24,954 nucleotides of DNA from JAOZHU01 sp964506435 (GTDB lineage Archaea; Thermoproteota; Bathyarchaeia; Bathyarchaeales; Bathycorpusculaceae): assembly GCA_964506435.1 (NCBI GenBank), contig CAZDLK010000032.1, positions 1-24,954 of the forward strand, given 5' to 3'. Positions 6,559 to 13,133 of this stretch are shown here, piece by piece. Positions within the stretch are counted from its first letter, which is position 1; each line of letters starts with the position of its first letter. Both the position numbers and the translations under genes were made by a program. Under the pieces are notes generated by a model that did no database searches, was not told the origin of the DNA, and saw only the letters and a list, made by a program, of their open reading frames with translations.

Positions 6559-7932
6559 TTATGCGGGTCTTAGGTTTCCGAAGGCGTTCTGAACCACTTC
6601 CGACAGGGCAGGATGAATGTGCATGGCGCGCAGTATCGGCTCGTAGCTTTTGCTTTCAGTAACCATGGCGTTCGTGATTTCCTGTAAAAGCACAGAAGCC
6701 TCAGCGCCTATGATGTGGCCGCCTAGGATTTTTCCAGTTTCGCGTTCCACAATGACTTTGACGAAGCCTGCAGGTTCGCCCATTGCGCCGCCCATCGCCG
6801 TGTCCTTGTAGAATGCTTTACCCACTAAGATGCTGTAGCCCTGCTGCTTAGCTTCAGCTTCCTTTAAGCCCACGGATGCAACTTGCGGGTGAGTGAAAAC
6901 CGCGTGCGGCGCCGCTGAATAGTCCACTGCTACTTTGTGTTCGTGGACAGCGTTGTGCCACGCTATGCTGGCTTCGTAATTGGCTACGTGTTTGAACATT
7001 TCTTTGCCGATGGCGTCGCCTAAAGCCCAAATGTTCCGTTTGCTGGTTTCAAGGTACTCGTTGACTTTTATGTAGCCGCGTTCATCCAGTTTCACGCCTG
7101 TTTTTTCAGGCTGCAGAAGGTCTGAGTTGGGAACGCGTCCCGTGGCAATCATCAACGCTTCTGCAGTGAATTCTTTGAGGCTGCCGTCTTCGCGGTTTCG
7201 CGCCACTACAGTTTTAACGTTGCCTTCCTGTTTTGCGCTGATAACTTCAAAGCCAGCGTAAATCGACATGCGCTGCGCCAGTTCCCTCTTCAGTAAGTCG
7301 GAGATTTCTGGTTCTTCTTCAGGCAGAAGCTTGAACGGTCGCTGGATTATTGTGGTTTTCACGCCTATGCCTGTGAAGAAGTGGCCGTACTCTACGCCGA
7401 TGTAGCCTCCGCCTATGATTAGTATGCTTTTGGGCGGCGTTTCCAGCTGTAAGACAGTGTCGCTTGTTAAGTAATCCACTTGTTCAATGCCTTTAACGGG
7501 TGGGATGCTGGGTCGCGCGCCTGAAACAATGAATATGCGCTCGGCGGTCACCGCTTGCGTGCCTATCTGCATTGTGTAGTCTGAGGTGAATTTGCCTGTT
7601 TCCTTGAACCATGTGAGCCCCGGCGTTGCTTCCACTGCTTGGGCTTGTGCAGAGGAGTCGCCGTTGACCAGACTGCGCATTCGATTCATTATGTTTTTGT
7701 AGTCAACCGAGTTTACCGCGGCGTTAACGCCTATCCGCTGTGCCTCTTTGATTGTGGCGACGACGTCGGCGGGGTAAATGAGCATTTTTGAGGGGATGCA
7801 GCCGCGGTTCAAGCATGTGCCGCCCATGGGTCCGTTTTCAACGACCGCCGTTTTCAAGCCGTTGCCAACAGCCACAGACGCTATGAGCATGCCTGAGCCT
7901 GACCCTATTACAAGCACATCAAACCGTTCCAT
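6559..7932 (-). CDS. FAD-dependent pyridine-nucleotide disulfide oxidoreductase (dihydrolipoamide dehydrogenase-like)
   Basis: The 457-residue protein is a class-I flavoprotein disulfide reductase. The FAD-binding motif is at the N terminus (VLVIGSGSG, residues 7-14), the redox-active disulfide is Cys40/Cys45 in GGTCLNRGCIPSK, the second Rossmann motif is ILIIGGGYIGVEYG (about 170-183), and the C-terminal catalytic pair is His440/Glu445 in HIHPALSEVVQ. It therefore reduces a disulfide substrate with NAD(P)H. No heavy-metal-binding N domain and no C-terminal cysteine pair are present, so mercuric reductase is unlikely. GSGSG and the overall shape also resemble mycothione-reductase-like enzymes. 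No lipoyl-complex genes lie nearby, so the substrate is open. ATG at 7932 has GAGG 10 bases upstream and a TTTATTTGG TATA candidate. Confidence 0.9.
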   Translation of the reverse strand: MERFDVLVIGSGSGMLIASVAVGNGLKTAVVENGPMGGTCLNRGCIPSKMLIYPADVVATIKEAQRIGVNAAVNSVDYKNIMNRMRSLVNGDSSAQAQAVEATPGLTWFKETGKFTSDYTMQIGTQAVTAERIFIVSGARPSIPPVKGIEQVDYLTSDTVLQLETPPKSILIIGGGYIGVEYGHFFTGIGVKTTIIQRPFKLLPEEEPEISDLLKRELAQRMSIYAGFEVISAKQEGNVKTVVARNREDGSLKEFTAEALMIATGRVPNSDLLQPEKTGVKLDERGYIKVNEYLETSKRNIWALGDAIGKEMFKHVANYEASIAWHNAVHEHKVAVDYSAAPHAVFTHPQVASVGLKEAEAKQQGYSILVGKAFYKDTAMGGAMGEPAGFVKVIVERETGKILGGHIIGAEASVLLQEITNAMVTESKSYEPILRAMHIHPALSEVVQNAFGNLRPA

Positions 7933-8061
7933 AACAAAGCCTCAACATGGTTAACTGAAGACGGCGATGCCAAATAAACTTTTCAATTCGCATTTTAGCG
8001 TTTCAGGCTGGCTGGAAACTCTTTTATGCACGCTTGGAGCAGTATACTAGTGGGGTTGTTT

Positions 8062-8154
8062 ATGTCGAAAGCTAAGAAGGCGGAAGAAGAGAAAAAGAAA
8101 AAACTCTATTATTACGAGAAAAAGGAGAAAAAAGCTAAAGAAGTCAAGAAGTAA
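8062..8154 (+). CDS. 30-residue Lys/Glu-rich microprotein
   Basis: The frame encodes MSKAKKAEEEKKKKLYYYEK, then KEKKAKEVKK and TAA. It is extremely basic, probably one helix, with a central Tyr triplet. A TTTTATG TATA candidate (about 8020-8028) places transcription near 8051, just before the ATG. The last 11 bases overlap the end of the convergent primase-like gene, so the two stop codons are interlocked. The composition resembles nucleic-acid- or ribosome-binding microproteins, but no family is recognised. Confidence 0.6.
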   Translation: MSKAKKAEEEKKKKLYYYEKKEKKAKEVKK

Positions 8155-8923
8155 CCGCTTCGCCGAGAAACTTCGGAATACACCGCACGTCACGGATAGG
8201 ATTGAATCGTTCAAGCTCATTTTTCTTCAGCGGCAAAACTATTCTTGAAACTAAACCGTGCAGGCTGTGGGGCAGCCGAATTAGCCGCATCTCGCCCACA
8301 GTAACCCACTCGTCTATTCCGAAGCCTTTTGCTTTCACTTTCTGCGCAAGCTCACGCCGCTGCTTGTCGTTTAACGCGTAAGCTTCAGGGTCAAAAACGT
8401 GAATGTGGAAGCCACGACCAGAATAAACAATGCACATGTCAGAAAACTCGTTTTCCAGAAACTCGTAAAGCCTTATCGCTTGCTCTTTAACCATTTGCAG
8501 TTCCAAAGCGCAGAAACTTAAGCCTTGGTGGCGCTTCATTTTGTCCGCGAGACTGCCGTGAACTGGGCAGGATATGTTTTCGGGGTCAAGGTCGAAAGCT
8601 AACTCTTGACCTGTTTTGCGGTCATGTGCATCGTAGATGTTGCGGTCATAGTACACGGATTCAGGTAGAAACTCGAGAATTTGGTCGCGTACATCGCTTA
8701 AGCCTTGGTACTCGTCGATGATTATGGTTGTGCCAGCGTCTTCCCTGTACTTCTCACGGTAAACCCGAGTGTGCCTGCCCATAATAACCGCGAACTTCAC
8801 GTTATCCATTCGCGTGCCAAACCACTCTGCAACTTTAGCAGGGTTGAACTCTGCAGTGTAAAACTCTTTACGTTCGTCAAGCGTGGCGTAGCGCATGCCG
8901 CTGGGCAGAGAGTACTTAACCAT
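8144..8923 (-). CDS. PriS-family archaeo-eukaryotic primase catalytic subunit-like protein
   Basis: The 259-residue protein resembles the small catalytic subunit of archaeal DNA primase, which makes primers in replication or repair. Visible motifs: ELAFDLDPE with the metal-binding pair Asp111/Asp113; a zinc-knuckle-like group Cys119, His122, Cys138; the nucleotide-binding signature SGRGFHIHV (168-176); and MRLIRLPHSLHG (212-223). Typical PriS proteins are about 330-350 residues. In PriS the residue before RLIRLP-SLH normally includes a third metal-binding Asp (VT-x-D); here the segment reads VTVGEMRLIRLP, so that Asp appears to be Gly, with Glu211 adjacent. I start at ATG 8923 because the further 56 upstream residues run into non-coding sequence and do not resemble the family. 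It may be the replicative PriS or a primase paralog. Confidence 0.8.
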   Translation of the reverse strand: MVKYSLPSGMRYATLDERKEFYTAEFNPAKVAEWFGTRMDNVKFAVIMGRHTRVYREKYREDAGTTIIIDEYQGLSDVRDQILEFLPESVYYDRNIYDAHDRKTGQELAFDLDPENISCPVHGSLADKMKRHQGLSFCALELQMVKEQAIRLYEFLENEFSDMCIVYSGRGFHIHVFDPEAYALNDKQRRELAQKVKAKGFGIDEWVTVGEMRLIRLPHSLHGLVSRIVLPLKKNELERFNPIRDVRCIPKFLGEAVTS

Positions 8924-9020
8924 GTGAACCACTATAGAATGGAAGCTAAAAGCAAAATAGTTTTGGGTGCAAAACGCGTTGAAGCCGCATTTCAAGCGTT
9001 TAATGCTGGTTTTGAACTGT

Positions 9021-9216
9021 GGGTTTGCTGAGGCGCCGGACAGCACACAGATTAAAGGAGAAAAGGAAAAATGCGGTAACGATGAGAACATCGTTATTTT
9101 TCTGTCCGGAACCTTTTCAGCCCATTCTTTGACTATGTTTTTTCTCCTTGTTTGTTACGGTTGTTCTTGATGACCCAAAAAAAGGGGGAAAATGAAGTTT
9201 TGGTTTTGCTTCATGT
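9021..9216. repeat. Propeller-module element, copy 1
   Basis: This is the first of three near-identical elements of about 200 bases, each beginning at the stop codon of a propeller gene. In plus-strand order: outer arm GCTGAGGCGCCGGACAG; AAAGGAGAAAAGG; a perfect hairpin AACGATG-AGAA-CATCGTT; returning arm CTGTCCGGAACCTTTTCAGC; TTTTTTCTCCTTG, complementary to the AAGGAGAAAA of the loop; then GTTACGG and the terminator. Copy 1 differs from copy 2 by about six small indels of one or two bases, so no shared reading frame survives. It lies upstream of the primase-like gene on the minus strand. Confidence 0.8.
9177..9213 (-). terminator. Terminator of propeller gene 1
   Basis: On the minus strand, TGAAG and CTTCA can pair around an A-rich loop right after the stop codon, followed by CCCCC and seven T residues. 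All three propeller genes end this way. Confidence 0.6.
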
Positions 9217-11790
9217 TTACGCTCGCTTCCTGAGCATCAATATCGTCAATGCGCCGACTATGATGATTGCAACGAGCAAGCCAATAACAGCAGGCACAAA
9301 GTACATGTCAGCTGCGGATTGCGGTTCAGGCGTAGGCTCTGGAGTAGCAGCAGGTGCGTCTTCTACGTTGAATGCGGTTTCAGCGTATGAGCCATAGTAA
9401 CTTTCAGAACCGGCGAACGAAGCGTACAAAATGTACTTGCCAGGAATATCAGGTTCCCATGTGAAACTGTAGAATCCGTTCGCGTCAGACGTGGCATTGC
9501 CAATGTTACGGTAGTTGCCGTTAGCATCAAAAACATCAATGTTAACCGTGACACCAGTAGCATTTGTGGGGCGAGTCTTTTGCATGTACACGTACTCCAT
9601 CCACGCGCTCATGCTCTCATCAGAAACTGCTGGGACACCGTTTGGAAAACGCATCGTCAAAGCAGAATCTTCTGTACCTGGAGATATATCAGTCACAGAG
9701 CCTTCAATAATTACGCTGCTTCCTTGCACCGAAACCTTCGGAGACGCAGAAACCGAAGTAGCGCTTGGACCCTTGCCGATGGCGTAGAAGCTGTTGTCGT
9801 ATGTGTTAAACAGCGCTATTATGCTGTCTCCTATGAGTGCCGTTAGGTGAAAGCTTGCTGCAACCATAGATATTGACCATACTAACTCCCCGGTCTCTAT
9901 GTCAAGGCAGAAGAATGGTGCATCACGCGGTAGAGGCTGATTGGGAGAGTGCTCAGCATAGCCACTGTAGAATTTTCCGTCCACAACGAAACCGTCGCCG
10001 CGACGAGGGAAGTTATTGCCCAAATGGACTTGGTTGTAGGGGTCTTCTGATGTGTAGGTCCACAAGGGTTTACCTGTGGTGACGTTGTAACAGTAAACTA
10101 TTCCGCTCACCTGACCTGAATAGAGTCTGCCATCAATGATATTCACCGGTCTTTCTGCATAATTGTCCAAATAATGCTGCGACTCAGTTGGACCCCATAT
10201 AAGCTGTCCTGTTGTGGCACTGAAGCCATAATGTTGCATAGTCTCTTTTATACTTACGACAAAAACGTCATCTTCTAAACTCACACCACCGAATATTACG
10301 GTCACGTTTCCTTCAGCCCAGTCAGCGGGTGCATTCCAAGTGCTATTGTACAGCAACGCTCCTTCTTGCCCTGTTTTCAAACTGAAGGCCCACGATTTAA
10401 CTGCTGTAGTGCTTACGCTCGCACCGAATACTCTGTCGCCAAGAACAACTGATCGGGCACTTCCCGGTAAGCCCTCTGGTATCGTTATGTTGTACACCCA
10501 TGCACGCTGTGGTCCGGCTGCTAGAGCGCCGGTGGAAGTGACTCCTGATGCGTTATACACGTTTCCATGAGGATTCCAACTGCCTGCCATTGAGACAAGG
10601 GCACTCATGTTCCACAGAGCCATCCAGCGCTGCGCCGTATTAACGGTGTATCTGTAGATTTCACCTTTTGGGCCGTATATAGTGGTGCCTGAAGGCACAT
10701 CCGTTATGGTGTATATCCAGCGTCCATTGAGAGCGTCAAACGCCATCCAAGTATTGCCATTGACTGTCCACAAGATTCCGTAAGCGCCCATATAGTTGTA
10801 TGATTCCCAATAGAATAGTTGCCCATGTGATAGGGCTTGACCTATTCCATCGGGAAACTGTTCGCTTACTCCATCGATCATCCTGTCTGCGGCGGGGACT
10901 GTGGCTCCAGTGGTTTCTCCTGTTCTGCCTATAAGGGGTTTAGACCATAGCTCTTCACCAGTATGCAGATCTACGGCAGTAACTTCGTTGTTTCCAGAGT
11001 AAGGTTGCCCACGGGATGCGAATTTTGTGTAAAAAAGTATGCCGTCAATGATTATTTTAGTAGGGACTTTGGGTTCGTATGCAGCTCCAGTTTCGAAGCC
11101 TACATCGCCGGTTTCTCCTCCGACGAGACCTCCCATTTCCACTTGGCGTGTCCACAGAATGTGAGCAGTCTCTGGCGCATCATCGTTGTACTTAACACCT
11201 CTAACTTCCATGAAGCCCAGGTCTGTCAGCCAGTTTCCTGAAATTGTGTACCATTCTCTGAGCTGTGCATCTATTGGGCGAGTCCAGTATTCGGTTGGAA
11301 GCGGCACGGTCGGATAATACTGTAGCGGCTCCTCTTGTACGACAAGCGTCAGTTTCTCGCTGTCGCTGGCAAGCATCGTTGTCCCGTCGGGGGTGCCAGG
11401 TGCTTTCTTACTAGACGTTGTCACCTGTTCAGGAAAGTGCGTCTGCAAAGTGTAATTGCCCGCTTTTTCAGGCACGTATATAACTCCTGTTCCACCAGTC
11501 GAGTCTGTTTTGATGTCCCTCAGCGTCTCAGTAGTGCCGTCAGGCCTCGTTATCGTCACACTTAAGCCTTCCCACCCCATCTCTGCTGAATTGAGTTGCA
11601 GTGTAATCCCGGTGTGGAGCAACACTTCTTGGCCAACACTTGCGGGGTTAGGTAATGCACCAATGTAGGGATAGGTCTTCCTCGTGGTCTGTGCGTTAGT
11701 GGCTGGTAAAGCAACAAGCGAAACAGCCATAGCAAACACCAGAAACAAAGCGATACTAGCAGATTTTGTTTTGTTTGTTGACAGGTTCAA
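9217..11790 (-). CDS. Secreted, membrane-anchored PQQ-like beta-propeller/Ig protein 1
   Basis: The 857-residue protein is probably displayed outside the cell. A signal peptide (about 1-33, ending TNAQ) is followed by an Ig-like domain (about 35-150), the conserved entry PLPTEYWTRPID, a long PQQ-like (BamB/YWTD-type) beta-propeller region (about 200-690; blades such as VTAVDLHTGEELWSKPLIG, VYCYNVTTGKPLWTYTS, LDIETGELVWSIS), a second Ig-like domain (about 720-810, DANGFYSFTWEPDIPGKY), a Pro/Glu/Thr stalk (PEPTPEPQ), and one transmembrane helix (about 830-851) ending RKRA. Repeats G-E-x-x-W suggest a binding scaffold rather than a quinone enzyme; no catalytic residues can be assigned. TTG at 11790 has AGGAG 10 bases upstream. 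It is divergent from its own TrmB-like gene. Confidence 0.85.
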   Translation of the reverse strand: MNLSTNKTKSASIALFLVFAMAVSLVALPATNAQTTRKTYPYIGALPNPASVGQEVLLHTGITLQLNSAEMGWEGLSVTITRPDGTTETLRDIKTDSTGGTGVIYVPEKAGNYTLQTHFPEQVTTSSKKAPGTPDGTTMLASDSEKLTLVVQEEPLQYYPTVPLPTEYWTRPIDAQLREWYTISGNWLTDLGFMEVRGVKYNDDAPETAHILWTRQVEMGGLVGGETGDVGFETGAAYEPKVPTKIIIDGILFYTKFASRGQPYSGNNEVTAVDLHTGEELWSKPLIGRTGETTGATVPAADRMIDGVSEQFPDGIGQALSHGQLFYWESYNYMGAYGILWTVNGNTWMAFDALNGRWIYTITDVPSGTTIYGPKGEIYRYTVNTAQRWMALWNMSALVSMAGSWNPHGNVYNASGVTSTGALAAGPQRAWVYNITIPEGLPGSARSVVLGDRVFGASVSTTAVKSWAFSLKTGQEGALLYNSTWNAPADWAEGNVTVIFGGVSLEDDVFVVSIKETMQHYGFSATTGQLIWGPTESQHYLDNYAERPVNIIDGRLYSGQVSGIVYCYNVTTGKPLWTYTSEDPYNQVHLGNNFPRRGDGFVVDGKFYSGYAEHSPNQPLPRDAPFFCLDIETGELVWSISMVAASFHLTALIGDSIIALFNTYDNSFYAIGKGPSATSVSASPKVSVQGSSVIIEGSVTDISPGTEDSALTMRFPNGVPAVSDESMSAWMEYVYMQKTRPTNATGVTVNIDVFDANGNYRNIGNATSDANGFYSFTWEPDIPGKYILYASFAGSESYYGSYAETAFNVEDAPAATPEPTPEPQSAADMYFVPAVIGLLVAIIIVGALTILMLRKRA

Positions 11791-11936
11791 TTTGCTTTAT
11801 TCTCCTTTTTTTATGGAGCAATCGTTGCTTTGGAAAAGCTTTTAAGTATGTGCCGTAGGTGATTCCGCCGACAAAAATGCCAAAAAATTTTAAAGCAGAT
11901 TATCTCACCTATGAGAATCGAATCAGATGAGAAAAA
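11791..11936. promoter_or_regulatory. Divergent promoter region, module 1, with inverted half-sites
   Basis: Minus strand: TATA candidate CTTAAAAG (about 11836-11844) and ribosome site AGGAG for the propeller gene. Plus strand: ATTTTAAAG (about 11886-11896) for the TrmB-like gene. TAGGTGA (11856-11862) and TCACCTA (11905-11911) are inverted copies about 49 bases apart, one beside each promoter, and could be operator halves for the adjacent regulator. Confidence 0.5.
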
Positions 11937-12839
11937 ATGGGTATCGATGAACAAAAATATACTGATACGCTAATAGCACTTGGACTTAACAGTTCACAAG
12001 CAAAAGTCTACCTCGCCCTTCTTCGCCTGGGACAAACCAAAGTCAAAGCAATATGGAAAACCGCCAAGGTGAACAGGCAAGACATCTACCGTTTACTCAA
12101 CGAACTAGAAAGAAAAAGCATGGTAGAAAAACTGGTGACAACACCAACTGAATTCAGAGCGCTCCCAATACAAGACGGCTTAACATCCCTACTAAGAGAA
12201 AGAGCGCAAGAATTGGATAACCTCACAGAAAGAACAGATCAGTTAATCACAAGTTTTGCAACACAACAAAACGGACACGAAATAACTAACGAGTTTGAAA
12301 TCAAACTAGTTTCTAATAAAAAAGCATATATGCGAAGGATAGAACAAGGTGTAGTTACTATCCAAAAGAGTATTGACATTATCGATTCATTTGATCATGC
12401 CAAGCATAGAGGAGAAAATGATTCTGAACTTCTTACAGAAGTTTTCGAGAAAGGGATAAAGCTCCGACAAATCCTGGATAAACCAAAAGAGGGACAGAAG
12501 TTATCAAAAGTTTTAACCAAAGAGCGAAACAGGAATAGGAGTGTCGAAGTAAGGTTTATCCCTGAAGAACCGCTAGCCACAATTAGGATAGATGATGGGA
12601 AAAGAGTAGAAATAAGCGCAACAGCGAAGTATCCTAGACCCGAAGATACGCCCACAATATACTCAGACAGCCCATGCCTCGTCGCCATCCTTCAAGATTA
12701 TTTTGAACGACTATGGAAGGAAGCAATCGAAGACAAGAAACTCTACTGCAACAAACCGAGACGTACCTCGCATGCTACAAAGAGACTTGAACACATTAGA
12801 ACCGCAAAATCTGCCAAAATTAAACAGATTCAAGTATGA
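11937..12839 (+). CDS. TrmB-like transcription regulator 1
   Basis: The 300-residue protein has the TrmB/archaeal HTH plan. The winged helix occupies about residues 8-80 (LIALGLNSSQAKVYLALLRL, then VNRQDIYRLLNELERKSMV and the wing VTTPTEFRALPI). A helical spacer (about 85-115) leads to a C-terminal sensor-like domain (about 130-270; IDIIDSFDHAK, EKGIKLRQILDKPKEG, VAILQDYFERLWKEA), followed by a basic tail unique to this copy. TrmB proteins respond to sugars or related ligands; here the ligand is unknown. It is transcribed away from propeller gene 1, so control of that gene and of itself is the natural hypothesis. ATG at 11937 has no strong ribosome site; the leader is short. Confidence 0.85.
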   Translation: MGIDEQKYTDTLIALGLNSSQAKVYLALLRLGQTKVKAIWKTAKVNRQDIYRLLNELERKSMVEKLVTTPTEFRALPIQDGLTSLLRERAQELDNLTERTDQLITSFATQQNGHEITNEFEIKLVSNKKAYMRRIEQGVVTIQKSIDIIDSFDHAKHRGENDSELLTEVFEKGIKLRQILDKPKEGQKLSKVLTKERNRNRSVEVRFIPEEPLATIRIDDGKRVEISATAKYPRPEDTPTIYSDSPCLVAILQDYFERLWKEAIEDKKLYCNKPRRTSHATKRLEHIRTAKSAKIKQIQV

Positions 12840-12941
12840 AATATGCCCCAAGACAATTCTAAAAAAGATTCTTGGGCCATTCCAAAAGCAAACCGACTAA
12901 GCATATCCCAAGCTTAGTTTAGCTTCTGCTTTTAAGCCTGG
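12840..12941 (+). other. TrmB 1 downstream hairpins
   Basis: CCCAAGA (12847-12853) pairs with TCTTGGG (12870-12876), and ACTAAGC (12896-12902) pairs with GCTTAGT (12912-12918). They may end the TrmB 1 transcript, though no T-run follows directly. Confidence 0.35.
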
Positions 12942-13133
12942 GGGTTTGCTGAGGCGCCGGACAGCACACAGATTAAAGGAGAAAAGGAAAATGCTGTAAC
13001 GATGAAACCATCGTTATTTCTGTCCGGAACCTTTTCAGCCCATTCTTTGACTATGCGTTTTTCTCCTTGCTTGTTACGGTTGTTCTTGATGACCCAAAAA
13101 AGGGGGAAGTGAAGTTTTGTTTTTGCTTCATGT
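12942..13133. repeat. Propeller-module element, copy 2
   Basis: It is nearly identical to copy 1 over its whole length and lies between the convergent TrmB 1 and propeller 2 genes. The central hairpin keeps its seven-pair stem AACGATG/CATCGTT while the loop changes to AAAC. The AAGGAGAAAA / TTTTCTCCTT complement is perfect. The outer arm GCCGGACAG pairs with CTGTCCGG. Confidence 0.8.
13096..13130 (-). terminator. Terminator of propeller gene 2
   Basis: A TGAAG/CTTCA pairing followed by CCCCC and six T residues on the minus strand, at the same distance from the stop codon as in copies 1 and 3. Confidence 0.6.

Noticed and set aside
6559..7932. Mercuric reductase
   Set aside because: No N-terminal metal-binding domain and no C-terminal vicinal cysteines; only the general disulfide-reductase core is present.
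8924..9091. 56-residue N-terminal extension of the primase-like frame
   Set aside because: The extension crosses the module element and lacks family similarity; ATG at 8923 begins the primase-like sequence.
9217..11790. Quinoprotein (PQQ) dehydrogenase activity for the propeller proteins
   Set aside because: The repeats are PQQ-like in fold only; I see no PQQ/calcium active-site signature, so a binding or structural role is more likely.
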